Source: Gemmatimonadota bacterium (GTDB taxonomy: Bacteria > Gemmatimonadota > Gemmatimonadetes > Gemmatimonadales > Gemmatimonadaceae). From it: a stretch of 64,000 bases of DNA. The notes below the pieces were generated by a model. It was not told the DNA's origin and did not search any database. It saw only the letters and a list, made by a program, of their open reading frames with translations. Of the stretch, positions 37,899 through 45,807 are shown piece by piece. Numbering within the stretch: the stretch's first letter is position 1; every line of letters begins with the position of its first letter. Position numbers and translations under genes: made by a program. The stretch spans positions 1 through 64,000 of the forward strand of contig JAPLKS010000022.1 of NCBI GenBank assembly GCA_026387915.1, in the 5' to 3' direction.

Positions 37899-39473
37899 TT
37901 AGCGCACAACCGGTCGGCGGACCGGCTTGCCAGGTAGCGCTTCCAAGACCAGCGCGCCCGCACGAATCACCGGCGTGCCATTCACAATCACATGACGCAT
38001 CCCTTCGGAGTGCGCGTTGGGAGCGGTGAAGGTGGCCTTGTCGGTCACGGTCGCGAGATCAAACACGACGAGATCGGCATCCTTGCCCACCTGCAGTCTT
38101 CCCTTCTGCTTCATTTGCGGCACGCTCGCTTCAATAATCTGCGCAGGAATGAGCGTCACTTTGCGCAGCCCCTCGCGCAACGACACCTTTTGCCGTTCGC
38201 GCACATAGTCACGCAGAAATCTCGTGAAGGTGCCCGCGCTGCGGGGATGCGCAAAGGCGTCGGCCGGCAACGGCCAAACATTCTCAGTGATCGTCTTTCC
38301 GTTGGACGTCCAAGGCATAGCATCTGATGCAATCGCCCCGCCGGGAAAGAGCACGGCCTGATCGAGCAACGCCTGGTCCGTGGCACTTTGATCCGGGCGC
38401 ATGAAGTGCACCACGATCCACGATCCAGGTGTTTTGGCCTGCGCTTCCGTGAGTGTTGAATCGTTGTACGGCTTTCCACCGAACTCAATGTCGCTCGCCT
38501 TCGCGCCACCCATCCGTTCGCGCCAGTTACCGCGGAATATCTCGGCGCCAACGACCGTGCTGCCGGCGGCATACGGATAGGCTTCCGTTGTGATCGGCAA
38601 TCCGCGCGCCTGCGCTCCGCGAATGAGTTCGGCGATGATAGGAATGTCGCGCGTGCTATTGCTATTGAGATGGCTGATGTGCATCTGCGCGCCTGTCGAC
38701 GCGGCAAGCGACACCAGTTCTTCAAACGCCTCGAACGATGACTGCGGTTCGATCACGCTCAGGTAACGCACATGCGTGTACGTGGGGACGTTGTATTTCT
38801 TGGCCAGTTTGGCGACTTCGTAGTACTCCTTGCGTCCGTGCCCAGGGGCGTAGCCAGCCAGCACACCAATCCCGAGCGCGCCTTCCTTGAGGCCCTGCTC
38901 TACGCGAGCCATAATGCGCGCCGTTTCGTCTGGTGTCGCAACCGTGTACTGCCACCCTGTCTTCTTCTGTGCTTCTTGGAAATAGCTGAGATCGCCTGTC
39001 GGCTCCATATGTTCTTTCTCAGCGACACGACCAAATAGCCACGAGGCCGAGAACCCATAGTTGATCGGACGCCCCTCGCGCGCCGCGCGGTCGTACGCGG
39101 CACCCACCGGCAGAATACCGGCCTCGAGTTCCAGACCGGTCGTGACGCCATCAAAGGCCTGCATGCGCGCCGCGGCGATCTGCTGCCCGTGCGCGTGCAG
39201 ATCAATGAATCCTGGCGCGACAACGAGACCGCGCGCGTCGAGCATCTCTTTTCCCGTGATCGGCGTCGCGGAGATCGCGGCAATCTTGCCCGCCCGTACG
39301 CCAATCCAGCGCACGGCATCGAGGCCGGTTTCGGGATCGATGGCACGGCCGTTTGCAATCACGAGATCGTAGCTGGCGGCGGGACGCCCCTGTGCCGGAA
39401 GTGTGCTCGCGACCGAGAGGGTCACGGCACTCAACGCAACGGAGGCGGATAACCGAAATGGGTGTCTGAACAT
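37899..39473 (-). CDS. exported N-acyl-D-amino-acid deacylase/D-aminoacylase-like amidohydrolase
   Basis: The protein has 524 residues with a signal peptide (about 1-27, STLPAQ). The amidohydrolase core begins YDLVIANGRAIDPETG, with the metal motif DLHAHG and further ligands in THVRYLS and HISHLNS. SDAMPWT matches the position of the essential Asp. The end (GRLQVGKDADLVVFD) closes the composite domain. The D-aminoacylase branch removes acyl groups from N-acyl-D-amino acids. Pairing with the M19 dipeptidase suggests scavenging of D-amino-acid peptides, for example from peptidoglycan. Confidence 0.9.
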   Translation of the reverse strand: MFRHPFRLSASVALSAVTLSVASTLPAQGRPAASYDLVIANGRAIDPETGLDAVRWIGVRAGKIAAISATPITGKEMLDARGLVVAPGFIDLHAHGQQIAAARMQAFDGVTTGLELEAGILPVGAAYDRAAREGRPINYGFSASWLFGRVAEKEHMEPTGDLSYFQEAQKKTGWQYTVATPDETARIMARVEQGLKEGALGIGVLAGYAPGHGRKEYYEVAKLAKKYNVPTYTHVRYLSVIEPQSSFEAFEELVSLAASTGAQMHISHLNSNSTRDIPIIAELIRGAQARGLPITTEAYPYAAGSTVVGAEIFRGNWRERMGGAKASDIEFGGKPYNDSTLTEAQAKTPGSWIVVHFMRPDQSATDQALLDQAVLFPGGAIASDAMPWTSNGKTITENVWPLPADAFAHPRSAGTFTRFLRDYVRERQKVSLREGLRKVTLIPAQIIEASVPQMKQKGRLQVGKDADLVVFDLATVTDKATFTAPNAHSEGMRHVIVNGTPVIRAGALVLEALPGKPVRRPVVR

Positions 39474-39612
39474 GAAACCGCGCTTTAATTGGTGATGGCA
39501 CCACTCCAGACCAAACCGGAGTCAGCGACGTATCGCGCGGATACGATGCGGTAGCCACTCCGATTTGGCTAGGGCGCGTGACGGCTTGGCCGGTGAGCCC
39601 GCAGCCCTGCGG

Positions 39613-40491
39613 TTACCTGTTGCCCAGCGCACACACCACAAGCTGGTCGAAATCCCGACGGTAGTCATCCAGCGAGACCACCGTATGCCGCCGTGCGTTG
39701 TCGCGGCGGGTTGGCGTAGAAACCGCCGCCAAGCCGACGTCAACCAATGGGGAATACAGCTTCACCAGCCGCTCACCACGACGAGTCACCACCCCGGCGA
39801 TCGCGTAATAATGGTCGTCGATCAACCCCGCGAGGTCTGCTCGACCGGTCCGCCGAGCGAGGTCGCGAGTGGACGGCGTGCTCGTCACCATGGGGTGTCC
39901 TGCCGCAATGCCCTCCACGAGCCGCTGCCAGAGCGCGAGCCGTGAGCGTTTGTTCGGCGTCAGCGTTCGGCTCGGTGTGCCCGTCAACGCGGTGAGCGCA
40001 AACCCGCCGTCACCACCCTGATTGACGTGCACGTACCCATGTTGCCACGCGGCAAAGGCTTTCTCAAAGAGCGCCGGCCAAAGCACCTGTCCCCGAGAGC
40101 TCGAGCGGAGGCTGCGTCCGAACTTCTGATGGCCGCGCCTATCTACGGGAAACCGCGTGTCAACGCGAATGCGTACGGGCGCGGCCACCCCCCGTTTCCG
40201 CTCCCAGAACGTGACGGTATAGGTGCCATCATCGTTCGCAACAATGCCGCGCCGAATCAGCCGCGGGTGGCCGTTTGCGACGGCGGCGAGTGACGAGAGA
40301 AAGTAGCAGTCACCCAAATCGCCTTGGCCAATCTCATAGCCGGAAATACGACCGGCAAAGAGGTCGCCTTCATAGCGACGATAGTGAAGGCCAACAAATC
40401 GATGTCCGTCAAAATCCTTGCCGCGCGGCAGCGGCGGCTCGGAGAGCGATACTGGCGTGGGGTGTTCGAAGCGAGTCAATCGTGGCGGCAT
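39613..40491 (-). CDS. calpain-like (C2) cysteine protease
   Basis: The protein has 292 residues with no signal peptide. The calpain core is visible: GQGDLGDC62YFLSSLAAVA holds the nucleophile, LWPALFEKAFA is the typical following helix, and DDH227YYAIAGV holds the histidine. The third residue, Asn in the usual RNPWG, is replaced: the sequence reads KLYS247PL. Bacterial calpain domains are sporadic and mostly uncharacterised. Without the Asn activity may be reduced. It is divergent from the ACT-domain gene over only 52 bp. Confidence 0.85.
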   Translation of the reverse strand: MPPRLTRFEHPTPVSLSEPPLPRGKDFDGHRFVGLHYRRYEGDLFAGRISGYEIGQGDLGDCYFLSSLAAVANGHPRLIRRGIVANDDGTYTVTFWERKRGVAAPVRIRVDTRFPVDRRGHQKFGRSLRSSSRGQVLWPALFEKAFAAWQHGYVHVNQGGDGGFALTALTGTPSRTLTPNKRSRLALWQRLVEGIAAGHPMVTSTPSTRDLARRTGRADLAGLIDDHYYAIAGVVTRRGERLVKLYSPLVDVGLAAVSTPTRRDNARRHTVVSLDDYRRDFDQLVVCALGNR

Positions 40492-40543
40492 TGGGGGGTA
40501 CCTGCGTTGCTATAAAGCTACCACTGCATATTAACCTTTACCG

Positions 40544-40972
40544 ATGCCTTCCCGTGACACCCTCACCGCACTGCTTCGGCAGCTGAATCCGGTACTCCAT
40601 CCCGGAACGTACGTCTTCGCTACGGTGGCCCCCGACGCGGCCCTCAGCGTGCACGAGATTATTGCGTCGGTGCAAGAGCCGGAAGGGCGCTCCGTCATCG
40701 TCGAATCTGCCGTGGCGCGACGGGAAAAACTCTCGGCTCGCTTTCCCTGCGCGTGGATTACGCTCACCGTCAACTCTGACCTTGCGGCCACTGGGCTCAC
40801 GGCGGCTTTCTCCGCGGCTCTAGACAGCGCCGGAATTAGCTGTAATGTCGTGGCAGGTATTCACCATGATCACATCTTTGTGCCCCATGCGATGGCGCAG
40901 GCGGCGATGGGAGCGCTTCAGCAGCTGCAGCTCGGCGCGAGCCACGGCACGACGACGAATCCTCTCGAATAA
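40544..40972 (+). CDS. ACT domain-containing protein (DUF2241/ACT_3-like)
   Basis: The protein has 142 residues. The pattern LNPVLHPGTYVFATV, EGRSVIVE, FPCAWITLTVNSDLAATGLTAAFSAAL and ISCNVVAGIHHDHIFVP matches the two-ACT protein family (YhaK/DUF2241-type). These proteins probably bind an amino acid or other small ligand. The 52-bp gap to the divergent calpain gene contains GCTATAAAGC, a possible -10 element. Confidence 0.85.
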   Translation: MPSRDTLTALLRQLNPVLHPGTYVFATVAPDAALSVHEIIASVQEPEGRSVIVESAVARREKLSARFPCAWITLTVNSDLAATGLTAAFSAALDSAGISCNVVAGIHHDHIFVPHAMAQAAMGALQQLQLGASHGTTTNPLE

Positions 40973-41001
40973 CGATCACCTTCTGCCCGACGAGGACATG
41001 C

Positions 41002-41847
41002 ATGCTCGGCACCAACTCGACGTCTGCTGACCAACAGGCCGCACGCCGAACCGTGTGGACCTACCTCGTCCTTACTGTAGCGTTCAGTTCCATCTTCTGG
41101 GGACTCATCATCTCCGCCGGCACGCTTGGCGTTCGCGGCGGACTCTATGTGTACTTGCTCATGTGGTCACCCGGCGTTGCGGCGCTGGTGACGCGACTCT
41201 TCTACCAACGCAACGTGCGCGGCGAAGGATGGGGGTGGGGCGGCACACGATGGCAGCTGTTTGGCTATTTCTTGCCGATCGCCTACGCGACCGTCGCCTA
41301 TGGCACCGTCTGGCTCGCGGGACTCGGCGGCATCGGAACCTTCAAGAATAGCCTGCCGATGTTCATCATCGCGGGATCAATACAGAGCTGCCTTTCCGCA
41401 CTCGGCGAGGAACTCGGCTGGCGCGGTCTGCTGGTTCCGGAGCTCGCCAAACTCACCACCTACACCCGCACGTCGCTCATCAGCGGTTCGATCTGGGCGC
41501 TCTGGCACGCACCGCTCATCCTGTTCGCGGACTACAACAGCGGCACGCCAAAAGCCTTTGCCCTCCTCTGCTTTTTCGTCATGGTGGTGGGCATATCGTT
41601 TGCGTTCGCGTGGCTCCGGCTTCGCTCCGGGAGCGTGTGGACCGCGATGCTCCTGCACGGCAGTCACAATCTCTGGATTCAGAGCTTCTTTGATCGCGTG
41701 ACGGTGAATACCGGTCGTACCGCATGGTTCACTACGGAGTTCGGCGCGGCCCTCGCGATCGTGTCGGTGGTGGTCGCGTACCTGTTCTGGCGTCAGCGGA
41801 ACAGCCTGTCGTCGGCGGTGACGTTGTCTGCTCTCCCCGCGCAGTGA
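41002..41847 (+). CDS. CPBP family intramembrane glutamic protease
   Basis: The protein has 281 residues with about eight hydrophobic helices. CPBP motifs: GEE137LGWRG with the tandem Glu-Glu and Arg, SIWALWH169APL, and LLHGSHNLW near residue 220. This is the CAAX prenyl protease 2/bacteriocin self-immunity superfamily. No bacteriocin gene is adjacent; most such proteins in these genomes are orphan. Confidence 0.93.
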   Translation: MLGTNSTSADQQAARRTVWTYLVLTVAFSSIFWGLIISAGTLGVRGGLYVYLLMWSPGVAALVTRLFYQRNVRGEGWGWGGTRWQLFGYFLPIAYATVAYGTVWLAGLGGIGTFKNSLPMFIIAGSIQSCLSALGEELGWRGLLVPELAKLTTYTRTSLISGSIWALWHAPLILFADYNSGTPKAFALLCFFVMVVGISFAFAWLRLRSGSVWTAMLLHGSHNLWIQSFFDRVTVNTGRTAWFTTEFGAALAIVSVVVAYLFWRQRNSLSSAVTLSALPAQ

Positions 41848-42017
41848 AGGCGAGCGGGGTCGGCTGGGCGCCGAGGTGAAGTAACCGGTCTGCGTCGGCC
41901 TACCGCGCTGCGTTCCCCTGACAGAAGCTCGTATCAAGTAACCGGCATCGCGCACTCGGATAACGTCGCGAACGACCTGACGTCTCACTCTCCGACGGCG
42001 CGCTCGTGCCGTGATCC
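41848..42017. other. intergenic region
   Basis: 170 bp without a recognisable gene, strong hairpin or promoter element. Confidence 0.5.
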
Positions 42018-43172
42018 GTGCGTCACGCAATCGCCGACCGCTTGTTCCCAACCAGCGAGAGCACGGTAGATTCTTTTCCCGTAGATCATCCTTCTGACCA
42101 GGACGCTCTCGTGGCCATCCCGCTCCCAACCGTCTCGCCCGTCGCACCGAACGTTCGCGTCTGGCGCACGTTGCAAGCGCTCTTCTGGCTGGTCGGCTGC
42201 GTCATCTTCACGAGCCTGATCTTCTTTCCGCCGCTCGGCCTGACGCTCCTCTGGAACATCCTCATTCCCGTGGCGCCGATGCTGATGGTGGTCGCCGTCG
42301 GCCTGTGGCGGAATGTGTGCCCGCTCGCGAGCGTGGTGCTCTTCCCGCGCCATATGGGATGGTCGAAGCAGCGGATTATGTCGCCACGCACACAAGCCAA
42401 GCTCGGGCTGGTCGGTGTCATGCTGTTGTATCTGATCGTGCCCATGCGTCACGCGATGTTGAACACCAACGGGCCGGCCAGCGCTATGCTCATCACCGCA
42501 CTCATCGTGGCGGGATTCGTCATGGGAACGCAGTTCGAATGGAAGAGTGCCTGGTGCTCGTCGCTCTGCCCCGTGCATCCGGTCGAAAAACTCTACGGGT
42601 CCAATGTGTTTGGCGCCATGCCCAACGCACACTGTGATCAGTGCATGAACTGCGTGGTGCCCTGCCCTGACTCCACGCCGAATATGACCCCGCGTCGTCC
42701 GAGCAAGAACGCGTATACGCGCGCCAGCGGTCTGCTGATCGCCGGCGGACTTCCGGGCTTTGTGTGGGGATGGTTCCACGTGCCCGACCACCTCGGCATT
42801 TCCGAAATCGGCGATCTACTTCGTGTGTATCAGATGCCGGTCGCTGGGCTGGTAGTCACTCTCACCCTGTACGTGGCGCTCCTCCGGCTCAAGTTCGCCA
42901 CCGAGCCGTGGCTCACGCGCATCTCTGGAACAGCGGCCGTATCCTGCTACTACTGGTATCGTATTCCGTCGCTGCTTGGGTTCGGTCAGTTTGCCGGAGA
43001 TGGACGGCTCTTCGATGCCCACGGCTTGATTCCTGACTGGGCACCGCTCGCGATGACGCTCGCGTCCACCGCGTTCTTTGCCTACTGGTTGCTCATTCGC
43101 AAGCCGAACGAGAAGAGTTGGGTGGTCCGGCCCAGCTACGCTGGGCGGGCAGCGTCGGAAGATCGGGTGTAA
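42018..43172 (+). CDS. membrane-bound 4Fe-4S protein, NapH/polyferredoxin-like
   Basis: The protein has 384 residues from a GTG start that is uncertain; GTG at 42112 is also possible. About eight hydrophobic segments surround cysteine motifs: WRNVCPLASVV, then WCSSLCPVHPVEKLYG, then the 4Fe-4S motif CDQCMNCVVPCP. This is the NapH/CcoG-like type, which moves electrons between quinol and periplasmic or cytoplasmic partners. No napG, nosR or cytochrome gene is adjacent. The single ferredoxin motif and the early CP pairs are seen directly; function is inferred. Confidence 0.82.
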   Translation: MRHAIADRLFPTSESTVDSFPVDHPSDQDALVAIPLPTVSPVAPNVRVWRTLQALFWLVGCVIFTSLIFFPPLGLTLLWNILIPVAPMLMVVAVGLWRNVCPLASVVLFPRHMGWSKQRIMSPRTQAKLGLVGVMLLYLIVPMRHAMLNTNGPASAMLITALIVAGFVMGTQFEWKSAWCSSLCPVHPVEKLYGSNVFGAMPNAHCDQCMNCVVPCPDSTPNMTPRRPSKNAYTRASGLLIAGGLPGFVWGWFHVPDHLGISEIGDLLRVYQMPVAGLVVTLTLYVALLRLKFATEPWLTRISGTAAVSCYYWYRIPSLLGFGQFAGDGRLFDAHGLIPDWAPLAMTLASTAFFAYWLLIRKPNEKSWVVRPSYAGRAASEDRV

Positions 43173-43299
43173 TGTCGGCGGCATACAACAGACCCTGTCG
43201 GGGCTATCGCGTGAGCTTAACACCAGATCAATTTCAGTAAGGCTGACTTATCAGCCTGAACGAGGTGATGTGTGTTACCGACAGGAGCGCCCTCCGACC

Positions 43300-43524
43300 A
43301 TGACTCCACAATCTGACACCACCCATCCGAACGCCGAAGCATTTCCCCACGGCGTGAGCGGCCCCGTGCTCCGCGCACTCGCGCACGCAGGCATTCGTTC
43401 GATGGCGCAGCTCGCGCAGCGCACCGAAGCGTCGGTGGCCGCGCTACACGGCATGGGGCCGAAGGCGATTCGCATCCTGACCGCTGGGCTCGCGGATCAG
43501 GGAAGAAAATTTCGGCGCGATTAA
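43300..43524 (+). CDS. small helix-hairpin-helix protein, RpoA-CTD-like
   Basis: The protein has 74 residues from ATG at 43300. VLRALAHAGIRSMAQLAQRTEASVAALHGMGPKAIRILTAGL reads like the HhH pair of an RNA polymerase alpha C-terminal domain. Such mini-proteins are frequent and presumably bind DNA non-specifically. Just upstream is a small hairpin (GGCTGActtaTCAGCC at 43241-43256). Confidence 0.82.
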   Translation: MTPQSDTTHPNAEAFPHGVSGPVLRALAHAGIRSMAQLAQRTEASVAALHGMGPKAIRILTAGLADQGRKFRRD

Positions 43525-43596
43525 CACACGCGCGCCGATGACAGCACATCATATCACAGGGCGCGATATGGCGGCCGCAGGCACGGTGGCCGCCGC

Positions 43597-44190
43597 GTGA
43601 CTCCCACGCGGTGGAATATTCCCAACGCTCTCTCCGCCGCGCGACTCCTCGGCGTGCCGGTGCTGTTCCTACTCGTGGATCATCGGCCGGTCACGGCATT
43701 CGCCACACTCTACGCGATCCTCGGGCTCACCGACTATCTCGACGGCAAACTCGCCCGCGCCTGGAACCAGACCTCGGCGTTCGGCTCGATGCTCGACGCC
43801 GTCGCCGACATTGCCTACTACGTATCCACCGCGTATTTCGCCGTACGGCTCTTTCCTAACTACGTCACGCCAAACATTCCATACATCGTTGGATGTCTGG
43901 TGCTGTACTTGGCGCTAGTTTTTGTGTCGAAGGCACGCGTCGGTCGCATCGTCCTGCCGCACACCCATCTGAGTCGCGCGGCGGGCGTGCTGGTCGTGGT
44001 GACGCTGTTTGCGTCCTTCCTCATCGACACCACGTGGGCCTTTCGCGGCGTGATCGCGCTCTACGGAATTTCATTCGTGGAGCAGATCGCGATGGTGTGG
44101 CTGTACGGCGACGTACCGCTCGACACCCGCAGCATCCTCTGGTTGCGGCGTGGCCGGTCGCACGCGGCGACCGGCGCACGCCCCACCTAG
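43597..44190 (+). CDS. CDP-alcohol phosphatidyltransferase
   Basis: The protein has 197 residues from a GTG start, with about five hydrophobic helices. The family signature D-x2-D-G-x2-A-R-x8-G-x3-D-x3-D is complete in LTDYLDGKLARAWNQTSAFG, continuing SMLDAVAD. This is PgsA-like, but the acceptor (glycerol-3-phosphate, inositol phosphate or other) cannot be told. A GC-rich inverted repeat (43570-43576 with 43588-43594) lies over the ribosome-binding region. Confidence 0.92.
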   Translation: MTPTRWNIPNALSAARLLGVPVLFLLVDHRPVTAFATLYAILGLTDYLDGKLARAWNQTSAFGSMLDAVADIAYYVSTAYFAVRLFPNYVTPNIPYIVGCLVLYLALVFVSKARVGRIVLPHTHLSRAAGVLVVVTLFASFLIDTTWAFRGVIALYGISFVEQIAMVWLYGDVPLDTRSILWLRRGRSHAATGARPT

Positions 44191-44193
44191 TCG

Positions 44194-45561
44194 CTACGCC
44201 GGAACTTTCGGCAGCGACGACAGCGCTTCGGCCACCAGCTCTTTGGGATACTCGTAATCCTGCAACTGCCCGCGGTTGTAGGCCTGATATGCCATCATAT
44301 CGAAGTGGCCGTGACCGGAGAGATTGAACGCAATCACTTTCTTCTCACCCGTCTGCTTACAGACCAGCGCTTCATCGATCGCAACACGAATGGCATGTGC
44401 GCTCTCGGGCGCGGGAATAATTCCCTCGGCCTTTGAGAACTGCACGGCCGCCGCGAAGGTCTCCAATTGATGGACCGCGCGCGCCTCGATGTCGCCGTTA
44501 TGCACGAGCGCGCTCACGCTGGGCGCCATGCCATGGTAGCGCAGGCCACCGGCATGAATGTCGGGCGGCATGAACGTGTGTCCGAGCGTGTGCATCTTCA
44601 CGATGGGCGCGGTGCCAGCGAGGTCGGCCCAGTCGTATGCATAAACGCCGCGCGTCATGCTCGGGCAAGACGCCGGTTCGACCGCAATGATCCGACTCTT
44701 CTTCCCCGCCGTCAGATTCTGATGGACAAACGGATACGCAAAGCCGGCAAAGTTTGAACCGCCACCGGCGCACGCAATCACAAAGTCTGGATACTCGCCA
44801 GCCATTTCCATCTGCTGCAGCGCTTCTTGGCCGATCACCGTTTGATGCATCAGCACGTGGCCGAGCGACGAGCCGGCCGAGTATTTCTTGGCTCCGCCGC
44901 TCATAGCCACCGTCTCAACGGCTTCTGAGATTGTAAGGCCGAGCGTGCCGGCATTTTCGGGGTCTCGCGCCAACACCGCGCGGCCCGCATGCGTGCGATC
45001 GGTGGGGCTCGCATACACCTGCGCGCCGAAGTTTTCCATGATGATGCGGCGATACGGCTTCTGCGTGTGACTGATCTTCACCATGAAGACTTCAAGGTCG
45101 ATATCAAAAAAGTTGCACGCCATCGCCATCGCCGATCCCCACTGGCCAGCACCAGTCTCTGTGACCATCGCCTTGGTGCCCGCTTCCTTATTATAGAACG
45201 CCTGCGCCACCGCCGTATTGGGCTTATGCGATCCCACGGGGGACACGCCTTCGTACTTGTAATAAATGTGCGCGGGTGTATCGAGCATCTTCTCCAAACG
45301 CACGGCGCGCAGCATCGGCGTGGGCCGCCACAAGCGATAGATGTCCCGCACGGGTTCGGGAATATCGATATAGCGCTCGGTGCTGATTTCTTGCATGATC
45401 AAACTCATGGGCAACAGCACGCCTAAGAAATCAGGCGTGACCGGCTCCATCGTGCCTGGGTGCAGCACCGGCTGCGGTGGCACGGGCAGGTCAGCGTTGA
45501 TGTTGTACCACGTCTTGGGAATCTGATTTTCGTCCAAGAGAAACTGACGCCGTTCGCTCAC
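44194..45561 (-). CDS. trpB: tryptophan synthase beta-like PLP enzyme (TrpB2)
   Basis: The protein has 455 residues from GTG at 45561, where AAGGAG lies 7 bases upstream. The PLP lysine is K113 in VGSHKPNTA, the phosphate loop is CAGGGSNF, and GHGHFD ends the active site. The length and the N-terminal block WYNINADLP are those of TrpB2, which can act without TrpA, using free indole and serine. No trpA or other tryptophan gene is in the window. The gene ends 3 bp from the convergent phosphotransferase gene. Confidence 0.95.
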   Translation of the reverse strand: MSERRQFLLDENQIPKTWYNINADLPVPPQPVLHPGTMEPVTPDFLGVLLPMSLIMQEISTERYIDIPEPVRDIYRLWRPTPMLRAVRLEKMLDTPAHIYYKYEGVSPVGSHKPNTAVAQAFYNKEAGTKAMVTETGAGQWGSAMAMACNFFDIDLEVFMVKISHTQKPYRRIIMENFGAQVYASPTDRTHAGRAVLARDPENAGTLGLTISEAVETVAMSGGAKKYSAGSSLGHVLMHQTVIGQEALQQMEMAGEYPDFVIACAGGGSNFAGFAYPFVHQNLTAGKKSRIIAVEPASCPSMTRGVYAYDWADLAGTAPIVKMHTLGHTFMPPDIHAGGLRYHGMAPSVSALVHNGDIEARAVHQLETFAAAVQFSKAEGIIPAPESAHAIRVAIDEALVCKQTGEKKVIAFNLSGHGHFDMMAYQAYNRGQLQDYEYPKELVAEALSSLPKVPA

Positions 45562-45754
45562 GGAGCATCTCCTTACCAAACGGGGGGACGGTCGACGTCG
45601 TGCGCCGAACGTGGGGCTCATGCCATGCCGATGCTACCTCGCTGACAGTCGCCGTAGTGCGGTAGTATGTAGAGTTGCCGGTGCATACGCTAGCAAACAT
45701 CGTATAGTTTGGACATCAACAAAAGTTCGCCTACGAACAAGGTGTCCTAAAAAG

Positions 45755-45775
45755 GGCCGTCTACCGCAGACGGCC
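45755..45775 (+). other. hairpin upstream of the cyclase gene
   Basis: A perfect 8-bp stem GGCCGTCT/AGACGGCC with loop accgc, ending 32 bp before the GTG start. A weaker 5-bp hairpin lies at 45725-45738. It may lie in the leader or mark a terminator or attenuator; no ligand-binding architecture is seen. Confidence 0.4.
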
Positions 45776-45807
45776 TCCGCGCACGTTTCCGCTGAGGGAG
45801 GGCAGCT

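Noticed and set aside
43570-43594. GC-rich inverted repeat before the CDP-alcohol gene as a riboswitch
   Set aside because: Only a 7-bp stem with no further conserved structure; it may simply affect translation.
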